A program made the translations under genes and the position numbers. From Branchiostoma lanceolatum (taxonomy: Eukaryota; Chordata; Leptocardii; Amphioxiformes; Branchiostomatidae), in contig NC_089739.1 in NCBI RefSeq assembly GCF_035083965.1, positions 9,164,001-9,228,000 of the forward strand: a stretch of DNA of 64,000 nt, given 5' to 3'. This document shows, in pieces, positions 1 to 13,700 of this stretch. Each line of letters begins with the position of its first letter. Positions within the stretch are counted from its first letter, which is position 1. Below the pieces are notes generated by a model, which did not search any database, was not told where the DNA came from, and saw only the letters and a list, made by a program, of their open reading frames with translations.

Positions 1-1
1 T

Positions 2-3000
2 GCATCTAATGCAAGGTGCATCAACTCTCCGTATGGCTCGTACACGTGTCGGTGTCCCAGCGGCTATACTGGTGATGGGAGGACCGCGTGTGAAGGTAAG
101 TACATCGGCATTAACTACATCGACGTGCAGTCCAAGTGTACACCCATCCCAAACCTAGCCTGGGTACCATCCTCGGTAGTATCCGCTGGCTCAATCTTTT
201 AGATAGCAAGCGAGAAGATTAAGCCAGCGGCTACTACGGAGAATGGTACCCAAGCTATCCCAAACCAGGTTTTACCTTACACTGAATATCTATGATGCAG
301 TTAGTATCAGCATGAGTTTTTGGCAGTGCCATACAGTATTATGTGCAGTTTGCAACATTTCCAGTAATTGTACAAGCCTGTTCTTGGCAACTGTGGACAT
401 GCGTAGTGTTTGTTTTTAAGTATCTTCTGATGGAAGTGCAATCGTAGAAAGAGGGCCAATCAGGCCCTACTGACATTCACGTGATAATGGTCGACCAATA
501 AGATAGGTGCATTTCAGTGCCATAGAAAATATCTAGATTTCTTCTGTAATAGAGGATAAGATTTTATGCTGATGAAAAAATCGTGTTATTTTCCAGATGT
601 GGACGAGTGTGTGTCGGGTCCATGTTCTGAATTTGCCAACTGCACCAACACGGCCGGCAGCTACACGTGCCAGTGCCTGGACGGGTACGTGGGGTCCGGC
701 ACAGTCTGCACAGGTTTGTATAAAGCATAGGACTCTCTTTAGCAGCTGTATTGAGGATGATGTAAATATTAAGGAAGTTCAGGGTGTCATAATCTCATCT
801 GTGAATGACCAAGTGGCCATAAAAGTCAAAACATTTTCTATACGGCGGAACAGTACGACGTCATGACTTTCAAAGTGGCGCCATTTTGATTCTGATGACA
901 TCAGGTTAGGAACACACTATTTCATACTAGGGTCTGGAAAAAAATGGGCCAAAATGTTGTTTTTTGACCAAATTAGATGGATAAAATGGCACAGTTTGTA
1001 GACAATCTGTGCCATTTTATCCATCTAAGACCCCCCCCCCTCTACATTTCCATTGAAGAAAAGGGCGTCTACAAGTCATTTTAGGCTAGACCCAAAATTG
1101 ACCCTGGGATGGAACGTTGTACTGTGCCTTCTAAGATATGTACTAGGTGTCAGATGCAGAATGGTATCGAGATTGTTGCTTTCACATCCCTGATGTTCTC
1201 ACAATGTTTATTGTTATGTTCTCATCCAGAAATCAACGAGTGTAATTCAAATCCCTGCATCGGAGGAACATGCGTCGATAGGATCAATGGGTATAACTGT
1301 ACCTGTCGGGAGGGGTTTGCTGGTGAAAGGTGTGAAATAAGTAAGTCTGCTTGTTCTTAGTTGAACTGTATGTCCAAACATGAATTTGGACTTACCGAAA
1401 TTTTCAAATGTCCAACGCTTGCCTTTGTTAAGGAATATATAATCCAACGTTTATAACATGATGTCACAGAAGTGGTGGATTGCTTGACAAAGACTAAAGT
1501 TGGACAGTCGAAAATTTCGGTAAGTCCAACTTTTGTGTTGGTACTTATAGTTAAACTTTGCTTCAGAATGATTTCTCCCTACACAGGTTTGATGTACTTT
1601 TATGCCAAGAATGTTTGTATCTATTACAGTACACTTACACACTTATAAAAGACATAAACTGGTCGTCTTTATTCTATTAATCAGCGTCTTAGTCGTATTT
1701 CATCTTAGATTTGATAAGACTACAGCATTAAGACATGTACAGTATCAAAGCAACAAACATTAAGACCATGACTACAGTTACCAGAATAGTTGAACATGTG
1801 AGCAGTAAACAACTGTTGAATGTATTTATCATCACATGTAAACATTTCGCAGCAATCGCTGAAGTAAATCAGTGTCATCTCTAAAAGTTGGTTTTAGTAT
1901 CCTCCGTCTTAACCACGTCTACTTAAAAAGGTTGACAGATTCCTATTTCATTTCCAGACATCGATGACTGTGAACCTCGTCCGTGTCTAAACAATGGGAC
2001 GTGCAGTGACAGAGTCAATGCGTACAGCTGTGAATGTGTGGATGGTTGGGAGGGCAACAACTGCGAACAGGGTAAGACATGTTTCTATTTGTTTATCAAT
2101 GCACTAGAAATTCACAGAGCTAGCGAGATCTGTGAAGTGCCAAAACAGGCTTGTAGGACGTTTGTAGACATGGTTGGCATCTCCAACGGAGTACAAATGA
2201 ATGATGATAAAAAATTCCAATTCTCTGTAAATATTCAGAACATCGGCAGATCGATCAATTATTGTCTCGTATACATGTACATTTCAGTTGCCGATTCGAC
2301 TTAACGTACGATGCAGTTTACTAAATCAGTTGAATTAATTGGCAACATTCTTGACTCAGAACTCAGACGTTTAAAGCGTGAACAAACAAAAAGTACATTG
2401 TGTACAGACTATTCATAACCTTGCGAGACTGATGAATACCTTCAACAATATTAATTGGCCATCTAGTTCATCTTCAACTAGTAACAAACGAACATTCCAC
2501 ATTACTACTTGCCACGAAACTGCCCTCCACAAGAAATTGTGACAATCCAAGACATATGGAAGTTTCAATGTAGAAAAAACGCCCATCTCAGTGCTAAGGC
2601 TAAGCTAAAATACATCATTATTAAGTACAATGTGCCTCTTTTTTTCACAGATATTAATGAGTGCACGTCTGACCCTTGTAACAGGAACGCTGATTGTGCA
2701 AACACAGACGGCTCCTTCACCTGCACCTGTAAACCTGGTTTCCAGGGAGATGGGTTTGAATGCACCGGTAAATATTATACTATATCATACTGTTCACACA
2801 ACTTGTCTCGCATATGGTTTCCTAAGGTGTTACAACGATACCAATGATGCAATAAAACATATAAGGCTTGTTACATCTCCATACTTGGAGATGTTGTGTT
2901 ATACATATTGCAAAAGTATACCAATCGGTATTCTAGTTATTGACACATCTGTTTGCAACATCTGGTGCGAATTGCCAACGCACCGGGGTAAAAAGCTAGT

Positions 3001-3803
3001 CAAAAATGTAGTACATCCGATTTAGAGTATTCAATACAAATGCTTATGTGGGTTTTCGTCCATTTCTGCGATATCTAGATGGACCCAACAGAACCCTATG
3101 AATGTCCAGTACATAAACGATAAAAATATATAGACTGCAATTTGTTTTCTGATACCTTGTCTTCCTAGGAGCCTACCCTGTTATATTATGGACACATTCA
3201 ATCATTTACAAGAGTATTGACGTATCTTCTCATGACGTTTTGTCCTTATCTAATTATAGAAATCGATGAGTGTGATTCCAGCCCCTGCCAAAACGGAGGA
3301 GACTGCACAGATGGACTTAACAAGTACACGTGTGACTGTCCTAGTGAATGGGAGGGTGTTAACTGTGAGGATGGTGAGTCAATAGCAATTTTAAGCTATA
3401 TTCTAATAATCAATTCAACGTGGTGCAAAGAAGAGAATCAATTTCACCGATGACTGTCTTTGAGAACAGGGCTAGCCCTCTGCAATAGCCACAGGCTAGT
3501 TGGGCAGCCTTGGCCGTGTGCCCTGAACAGCTATACAAATAGATATGCATCGATGTTCTTATATTCAATTATCCATCCATTAGCATGCATAATTGAAGAG
3601 AGAGAAACCTATTAGATTTAGAGGTATCTCTGCTCTAAATTGCCCATGTTTGTTTGTCTGTTTCTTTGCAGATGTTGATGAGTGCCTTCTACAAAAATGC
3701 CATGTAAACGCAGCCTGTAACAACTCACGTGGAAGCTACAGCTGCACGTGCAAGGAAGGTTTTTATGGGAATGGCCTGACACAGGAAAACCTCATATGTA
3801 GAG
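2..3803 (+). CDS. N-terminal EGF-like exons of the mucin-like gene (seven domains, first partial)
   Basis: Seven exons (2-95, 597-713, 1230-1340, 1958-2071, 2651-2767, 3260-3373, 3672-3803) each encode one EGF-like domain with the six-cysteine pattern and symmetrical 1-1 intron phases. Most open with a calcium-binding start such as DVDEC, DINEC or EIDEC and carry a GSYTCxC or GYNCTC core. The first exon lacks its N-terminal half because the window begins inside it. The domains at 1230, 1958 and 3260 have the shorter, Notch/Delta-like spacing (CxNGGTCxD type), while those at 597, 2651 and 3672 are fibrillin-like. Calcium-dependent rigid EGF rods are the usual role of such arrays. Confidence 0.9.
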
Positions 3804-4607
3804 GTAAGAAATGATACATAGATTGTTAACTGGCAACTGGTTTTTAGCAATCTTACTCTGGATCTTTTGGTGATAGGTACAAATCCCAGTTTACCTGTTG
3901 ATGTTCTGAACCCCAAAATCAATTTTGCTGCTGAAGGTAAAACTCCAAAGGGAATAATAAATAAAGATGCTCCGCAGCCCCTTGACACTTATTTCTAACT
4001 CGATGTTAACCGATTTGCCGAATGACAAACTGTCCGTTGATGTCAATGCTTCTCAATAACGTTAGTTACCGCATGGTGGTTAGTGACATTTTCACCATTG
4101 CCAAAAACTAGAAAAAGCATATATGGCAGACCACAATACTTGTACCAACATGTGTATGTTGATAAACAAATCTTTGTTGTGCCCTGTTCTTAGCTCAGCT
4201 GTGCAAAGACGTGCATGCAATAAAGGTCTTTATTCATTGATTAAACTTTATGTTGCAGAAATCATTCTGTTCCCTTACGGCGAAGAACAGGGGGACAACT
4301 CGCTACCTGATACAGAGGAACACCAAGACATCTCTCTACCGTCCCTGATTGAGATCAGTTTTGGGTTCCCCTTCTTTGGACAGTTCTACTACAGTCTTTA
4401 CGTTAGTTCACATTTCTGTTTTCCATTTGAAAGCACGAAGAAAGATGGATATACATTCCTTTGCTATAACAGTGTGTTAGTATATTATAACTATCATATC
4501 ATCATTGCCAGTTGTTATAGATTTTAAAGGCACAAAGAGCCATCAAAATGTCAAGTGGCTAGATGGAAATATATGTATACATGTAGTTTTAAAAAGTGCC
4601 TCAAGAC

Positions 4608-4669
<62 letters not shown>

Positions 4670-4729
4670 TATAGCTTAAAGGAGGGGAGGAGATAAAGAG
4701 AAAGAGGAAGAGACATAAACAGATATAGA

Positions 4730-4791
<62 letters not shown>

Positions 4792-7700
4792 TATATATAT
4801 ATACTGGACATGTAAAATGTATTGATATATACATGTATATTGATATTCATGTTGTAGTTCACCTTTTGTCTATTTACTACAGAAACATTACATGACACAA
4901 CGTTACTTTTTGCTAATGTAAGGGTTGTCACAATTTCACAATTTCTCACTTTCTTTGCAGTTCTCAGATAACGGGCTGATAATATTCCCACCGACGGCGC
5001 AGTCCCGTTCTCGGAGGGAACCGTACCCCAACCCGAGCCCGTTCCGCAGCAGTAACACGGTACCAGCAGGATTCCCTCCCTTGGTCGCAGCATCGTGGGG
5101 TGATGTTGATCTAACATCTGATGTGGGGAAAGTGTGGTATCAGGTAAATGAACAACCCGGTTTTTAACAGTAAATTAGTTAGATTCATTCACATTTGGAA
5201 GGTTCCCTACTCTTTCCGATTAGTGCGGTGGCGTTTTTAACATGCTTGAGGTATGGTTGTCCTCAAAATAACAGGTTTACATCCCATCCGAGGGTAAGTC
5301 CTTAAACAAAATATGTACTCATTTTCACGAGTTGAGTGAGGAAATAGGTGTAAAAAGTGTATGGCCCAAGGCAAGGGCATAACACTGGGGCCTGGTGGGG
5401 TCTAAAAACATTATTAGGAAATCTAGAAGAAAAACTAAATACTATTTTTTGGTGTTTGTATTTATCATGTTGTCAGCACAAAGGCTGATTCTCTCCTCCT
5501 TTTCTTACCAGGTGTATTCTGATGACAACTCTGTTGATGATGTCACACAAGCAATGTTTGACAAGGTCATCGAGAGAATGAACCAGTCTTTCAGCGACAT
5601 CTTCGTGCCAACCTGGGTACTGGTTGTGACCTGGGACAGTGTACCATCTGTGGACGCAACACACACCAAACAGAACGTAAGTTTAGCAATCCAGTATTTT
5701 GCGCAAATTCGAACAAAATACACTTGATAAACATCCCCATTAAACCCACCCCATCATAAAAACCACTATAGAGTCAATAGGGACATTTGTAGTTTGAAAA
5801 GATCTGTCAATTTCATCTTTGACGTCCAAAAAGACTCTGTTCTATGAAGAGTTTTCAAACATCGTAGAATTCTTATAATTGCATGCATGGTGATATTCAA
5901 CTAATAGAATTCAATTTGTACATTCTAAATGTCTAAATATTTTGTTGTCAAGATGCTAGTTCAACGTCATGTTCCGTACTTTTTTTCAGCCAAACACATT
6001 CCAAACCGTCCTGGCCACAGATGGGTCGGACTCCGTTGCTTTCTTCACCTATAAAGAAGATGAGATGTTGTGGACCAACGAAACCCAGAACGTTGTCCTT
6101 GGCTACAACAGTGCTAACGGGGCCATTTTCGAAAACATCCAGCTAGAAAACCCTTACCGACCCGACCAAGTCAGCGGAAACACTGGGCTGAAAGGACGAT
6201 GGGCGTTTCGGTTAGAGAGCGATGCAACAAGGAAAACCAACTACAAGAAGTTGTGCCGTGACTGGTACAATGCAGAGCCAGAGCCTTCTGAGTGGATAGT
6301 TGGAGAAGGCCAGTGTCCTTGCACCCTGCTACAAGCACTGAGGGACCAACGCTTCACTCCTGTTACCCTGTCTCCATTTGAAATCTTCCTCCTTCTTACC
6401 TTCATTGAAGGTGAGGACTTTTTTTTAGATATTCGCTTCTACTTAAGAGGAAAGAATACTTAATTTCTATTAATTACTGTGCATTATGTGTTCAAGACAG
6501 TGGCAGCACATTTTAATGATAACTTGCACTCATTTTATCTCCAGAATTGGAAGTTTGCCTCAGCCCGCTGTTTGCCAGTCCGACTGGTTCAAGTGTAGAC
6601 TGTTGCTACAAGTTCCTGGCCCTGAACACGGAGATACCACTGGCTGGAAGCCATCACAGATATCAAAGATCCTCTCCACTTTACACCCGTAAGTCTAAGC
6701 ATTTGTGTCTACATCTTTCTGTTTTATTTATTCATTTCTGTTGTATTTAGCCAGGATGGCCCAACTCACTGGCATTACCTTTCAGTAGGGCCCTGGAATT
6801 TCAATGGGGATCTTTGTTTATTAAGGGTTTTATCAAATGTATGAAATTAGAAAATATCCAAGACGGCGAAACCTTTGTGCTGAGATAGATTGATAGCATC
6901 ACAGGTTGATTAAAACTATATAGGTAAAGCTCACTGCGCGTGCATCGGGCCTGGGATTAATCAGCGTATACGTGCACACTACGTAGGCATCACATGTTAC
7001 AACTGTCATTAGCAATATTTCCGCAAACTTTGGGGAAATCAAATCATAATGTTTTTACGCCCTGACCTGATTTTCACATTTCTGCTTCTTTTTCGAATTG
7101 ATTCTTTTCAACTGAGTATATCTGAGTTGTCTTTCAGAATTTGACGTGAATCCCAAGTCCTGGTGCTGCAGTCTGTCTGACGATGAGGAATTCTGTAAAC
7201 TGTACTATGAAAAGAGGCCTCCAAACAGCTGTTCTTCCTACGTACCACCACGTCTAGGTATGTTTTTGTAGTGATTCATGAGTTTTAAGATATGGTTTAC
7301 AGACAGCTAATGATTTAACACATGGTGTAATTGCTCTTTGGGTATCAGTACTCGTATCAATTCTTTTCTTGAAAATGTACTAAATGCTGTCATTGTTAAA
7401 TTCTCCATTTTTGTCATTATTTCATATACACTCATCTTAATCTCTGTTCTTGTTTTTGCATGATAATTTTTTCAATAGGAACTTCCCCGAAGACAAGATC
7501 TTGCTGGAATCTAGTTGTTTGCAGTGTTTACGTGGCAATTTCTGTCTTTTTTTCAGGCATAATGTGGGGAGACCCTCACATTAGGACGATAGATGGCCTC
7601 GCTTACACGTTCAATGGGTTGGGAGAATTTAGCCTTGTCAAGACGAACGGGGCAAGTGTTCAGTTCAGGCTGCAGGGCCGTACTGAGAAGGCCATCGGAA

Positions 7701-10700
7701 CACAGGGAGCTGCCGAGGCCACAGTCTTCACGGCATTCGCCTCCAAACAAGAGGACTCCTCTACGGTAAATATAGAATATAGCACAGTACGTATCACCCG
7801 AGGTACCAGCTCGACCGCGGGTATGATCGCCCTCCGGCCTTCGCGTGATACGACCCGCGGGCTGGGACCGAGAGTGATGCAGAATACACCATGTTGCATT
7901 TTATCTTTATGCCATATCTGGGCCGCGAAAACGTTCCATACAGGTGTTCTGGACCGGGAGATAACTTGGATTCTAGGGAATTGTGGACATATCAAACATA
8001 CAGTGGTTAACTTCTTTTCATTAGATAGTTCCTAAATGCACTCTTTTTCAACGTGTGTTTTCATTCAGGTTGAAATGGGCATGAACGAAGACCGGACGAA
8101 CATGACACTAATGGTTGACGGACAGTTCATTAACATCACTGACCTACAGCAGAACGGTAAGACATATGACTTAAAAGTTAAACTGGAAAGCAAAATGGTC
8201 CATTCTGTATTAAGTTGATGAAACCTTCGGGTTTGCTTAGGTCTTTTTTTTATTGCAGTATAGAATTGTGCTGACAAATGGTAACACGAGTTATATACCT
8301 CTGTGGAATATCTAGATTGTTTTGTTAGCTTCTTGGCTAATCTTATGATCTTAATCTTATAATATTATATTAATTCGTTGAGAAAAAAGTAATTGGGACG
8401 CCCTTATCCTGGACCCGGGCGAACTGTATTACCTATCACCTTTCCTGGACCTTTCTGACATCTATGACCCAACTTCCTGTTAGTTTCGCCGACGTGCCTG
8501 GCATTCAAATTCCGACTGCAGAACTTAGTACATACGCCATTGCAAACAAGCAAACACACCAACTGATAATAATACCTCCGATTCCACGGAGGTAACAATG
8601 GATATTCTTGTACTTATTTTCTTATCCAGGTGCGCAGCGTTTTGCCAACGTGACTGTCCAGTACAATTTCAACTCGAACCGAACCAGCGTGGTCGCCTCT
8701 TTCTCTTCGGGAATATCAGTGACCGTCTCGCTCCAGAAACTCATGTTGAATGTACAGTTCGGATCGCCGGATTCTTTCGAGAACACTACCCGAGGTCTCC
8801 TCGGTAGGTTATAAACTTTCTGGTATCTAACATGAAATGATGTCCTTATACGTCATTGAGAATTTACGAGAAAACTACCAACACATCATGTATAGATTCC
8901 TTACAATTTCTGTCAACATTATCAAGTAAGAGTGCACCGTAATTCAATTACCATTTACTACTGTGATTTCTAACAGTTATTGTAGAAAATAACAGACAGA
9001 CTAAAAAATAAAGATCGACAACTTCGAATTCGGTCCAGTAAACCTACTGCAACATGCTATTGCATTTAGCCTTACAAGTTACTGCACAATTCAATCAACG
9101 TAAATCTCAATTGAATGTACGCATTGCAAGCACCTTTCCAGTTAGTTTCGATGAATGATCGGTTCATTCGGTTGTGTTGATCCCGTACTCGTATATCCCT
9201 AGGTGTTTGGAACGACAACATTTTGGACGACTTCACCTATCCTAACGGTACGGTACTGCAGCCTCCAGACGGCAGAAACCTAACAGAGGAAGAAATCTTC
9301 CCTTGGGGGCTATCTTGTAAGTAGCATGGCCATGACATTGATTACGATTACATTTTTCAATGTTTATAAGCAAAGTCTTGATAATTCTCACAGAACTGTA
9401 TACATATCTTAACAAATTGCAACGTGCACTATTTTTATTGCATATGTTTTTTATAGATTTATGTATCATTTGCTGTATTCCATGACACAGGGTTTCTTTT
9501 TACATTTATAAAACAAGAGAGATCTTTGCTCCTTTATGGATTATTTCAGAGGCGATCTAAACGTTTATAGGATATGGTATTTTTGTAGCATGCAGGTGCT
9601 GGACTTTCACATACGACGCCATGCCACATTAGTCGTCTCCTCGACTAAAAATGTTAATACCGCAATTTCCTATCTTTTTGTTTTGTTTGCAGGGCAAATC
9701 AGTCAAGACGGCAGTCTTTTCACCTACACGAATGGACAAGACACAACTACCTTCGCCAAGCCAGACTTCAGGCCAAAGTTTCTGAGCGACCTACAAGCCA
9801 CTGTCTCCGATGAAAAACAAAGCGAGGCTGAAAATCTATGTGGCACAAATGTAGAATGTCTCTTTGACGTTCTCAGCACAAATGACACAGAAGTCGGAGA
9901 ACAAACCAAATCTAGTATTGAGACTTTCGATTCAGATGCAGAGACACTGGGTAAGTTCACGGCACAGTTTCGAAAGACACTATGTATTATTTTTTGTTTT
10001 GTCATTCATATTCTTAACGCGTTTTGATAAACCCTCTATAGATAAACCCATACATATCTACATTTTCACTTTAATCTAGAAGCAAGAAGACGCAAATTCT
10101 ATGTAATAGACATGCTTGTAAACGTTAACGTTAAACATGTCATCTTTTTGTCCTGCACTTGGCTCAGCTGGGGACAAATGTATGATAAAAGTCATAAAGC
10201 ATTCATTCAAAGTGGACTTCTGCAATTTGATACAAGAAAGGGCAGACATCTTTCTTTAGTTATATACTGTAAGACAAGCTTACAACATACACTACCTTAG
10301 AACACGCATAAAACAACGATGGTATATCCTTGAATGGACTGTACCACTTTTTAGTTACTGAAATAACCTTTGCTCTTCTGTTGGCAGCCAACTTCCCACC
10401 TAACATCACGGTCAATGCCACAATCAATGGGGTCGTCGAACAAGAGGTTGAACTACAGGTCATTGCTGTAGACCCTGAGGACAATCCTGTGACGTATTCT
10501 ATCGCCAACATCAGCGCCATTCCTGGGGCAACTATTCATCCTGGTATGAATGTTGTGCAATTTCTGCCATATGTTATTTATCTATCTATCTAAATAGTAT
10601 GTATTCATTTCAACTTCGTCACAGCAGGACAGGGCCAGGGGGAACAGGCAAATGAGGCAATACCTTTCTCTTGCCCTCTGTCCAGATTAAAATATGATAA

Positions 10701-13700
10701 GACAAACCTGAAACAGCATCCGCTGTCTTTCGTTGGCGACTAAACGGAAAAATAGAGTAACCAGGTCAAATTTGTAGAATGATTCAATGGAAGACGATGT
10801 CAAGACTGTGTGCTAATGAGTCAGAGGATACTGTCTGTCTGACTGTTTCCAAGTTTCATGCATTTTTTTGAGTAACTGTCATTTGGCGTGACATGGATGT
10901 CTAACCTTCATCGGCCTATCCTGTTTATCTAGTTACCGGTCTCCTAAGATGGACTCCCAACAACCTTCTGCCGGTACAACTGGAGATTGTTGCCAAAGAC
11001 GACAAAGGTGCATCTTCGTCGACCTACCCGATGGTGAAACTCTGCAACTGTAAAAACGGTGGGATCTGCAACTTCGTCACCGTCGACTTCACTGGAGAAA
11101 TCAACCCTGTTGGGCAGTTTCAGGTTTGTCTGGAAAAACGAGTTGAAACTTCAAGATTCTTGTTGATGATATGAAAGCTGTTTCTTCACTGGCCTTCTAT
11201 TTTAGTATTTAAAAAAAATACATGTTTTAGCTGTTTAACCTTTTGCTACAATTACAGCCGTCCCTTATTTGATAGAATGTGCAATACTGCACATAGATGC
11301 AGGTTTTTATGGTGTTTTGCTGTCAACATTAAATCACATGTAGCATCCAAATCATGTTACCCTCAATATGGCTTGTAGTAATCTTTATCTCACGTATTCA
11401 TGTAAATTACTGATATATATAAATATGTTTGACCACATTCCGTATTTTTCTTCTCGTTGCTTTACCTTTTTTCCTGAACATTGGAACGTTTGTTAAAACT
11501 TAAAACTGTATCTGTAGATGCCCCATGTACATATATATATACTTGATCCAAGTCTGTACTAACAGCGTTGTTAAACAGGTTGTTTCCTGCTCGTGCCCTG
11601 AAGCCTATACGGGAGAATTCTGTGAGGAAGATAAGGATGAATGTGAGGAGGACCCATGTTATCCAGGTGTGATGTGTACAGACAACATTGCACCTGTACC
11701 TGGCTTCTCCTGTGGAGACTGTCCTACTGGTCTTAGTGGAAATGGAGAAAAATGTTTTGGTCAGTTGTGCCCTCATTTTCATTTTCAATGATAACAAACA
11801 TGCGTATGTTATGTCTAGCCTAAAAGTAGAAAGTGTTCGATTATACATAGTAGCTCATGATAAATGAGGCATTCATATCATATGAATACCCATTGTTGTG
11901 TTTGCCATACAGCCATGTCCAATAAAATAACATGAGAACGTAGTGGTCCTGGTAAACCTAGAATAAACTTAAAGTTTACCAATGACTGTCCCTTCAATAA
12001 TAAGGATATCTACATAAATGTAAAAATCGCTGATGTCGTAATGAGTTGTTCGAAATTTGACACATGATCCAACAAGTAAATTCGGGTTTCGTCCTCAAAA
12101 TTTAACTACGTAGACCAGCTGAGTTGCAGAAAATAAGTGGACATGGAGGGGCTCCTGACTTTTCAACTAAAATGTGTTTGCACGTTCCTTCATGATGTTG
12201 TATTTCATTTGGCAGATGTCAACGAGTGCCTCCAAGGCCAGTTATGTGAACAGCCCCATAACTGTGAGAACACCCGAGGTAGCTACACCTGTGGATGCGA
12301 CCCTGGATACACCCTGGACAGCAACGGTCTCAACTGTACTGGTAAGTTCCATCATATTATCACAGTTTGTTATGAGTCATTGGGGGATATGCTCTGACTG
12401 CCATTTTACACATTTTCATAAATTAGGCAAAATGTTGATTCTGATGCTTCAGACAATAGCTTTTTTTGGACAAAATGTTCAGTCTATTTGATCTGATCGG
12501 AGTGGCCTATCAAATATGAAACGTTGAATTAAGCATCATTCATAAAAAATTCATTAACACTTATGTCAAGCTTAATCGTTTGTGTAAGTTTGTTGAATCT
12601 CGCTACTCTAGTCAAGTATACACCCACTGCTACTAGTACTGGAATTCACATGCTTTATTCCCCGTTTCAAGGATTATGCAAATCTTTGAACTCTCACACT
12701 TTAAATCATTTGTAATTTAAAAAAACAACAACTTATGCTATTATCATTTTATTTTGTTTCCAGCTTATATCTACTCCTACACTGTTGTATGACTTTCAAT
12801 ATATGTTAGACCTTTTGAGGTCCATAGCAGTTTGCATTCCAAATCATTGATTTCACTTTAGCTTGTCTGCAACTGATGTTGAATTCTCACTGGAAGCAAT
12901 ACCATATTTCTCTAGATGTAAATGAGTGCGCTGTTGGTGGCACCGCTGATTGTGCAGATTTGGCAACATGCACCAACACTGAGGGCAGCTTCATTTGTAT
13001 TTGTAATACTGGGTACACTGGCAACGGAACGTATTGTGAAGGTGATTAATCCATCTCATACTTTTTATATGAAATATTTTCTGCAAAAGTAATAAGAAGT
13101 TATCCTTTAGATATTCTGTATTATGACTGTATATGTATATATTCTATGTTGTCTTGTATTTCATATGTATTATATGTTGTCGTATTTTATATGTATTCTA
13201 TGTTGTCCTGTACGTTTTTGACATGGGTCTGTTTGTGATTGATTGAAAGAAAGAATTGATAAATATAACGTCATATGAATCACGCCCTAAATGGTTATTT
13301 CTAACGCTCAGGGTGTTGTCACTAATCATCACTTTCTGCATGTCTACAACATTGGAGCAGAACCAAACCAGATATCCAGTCCTCTAAATATCCTATTGCA
13401 CCATTTCGACCTTACACCCTGGTATCTTGCCAAACTGCGGACACACACCTGGACAAGCAAACAAACATTCCAACTGATTAAGATACCTCCGTTTTAATGG
13501 AGGTAATGAGAGGTAAATCACTTGACGTGTTAAAAAAATATAATCTTAAGCTATTTCTGTACACACATACATCATTCATCATCATCATCATCATTGGTCG
13601 GCTGCAGCGCAGGCGACTGTAAGTAGCTTCCAGTTCATTTGTTGCCAGCGAACTTTGCGATCTGCCCTGGTACAAGCAGACCGCTGTCATCACCCAGAAG

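Noticed and set aside
4505-4696. ORF rich in Ile/Tyr over the TA microsatellite
   Set aside because: Translation of simple (TA)n repeat inside the NIDO intron.
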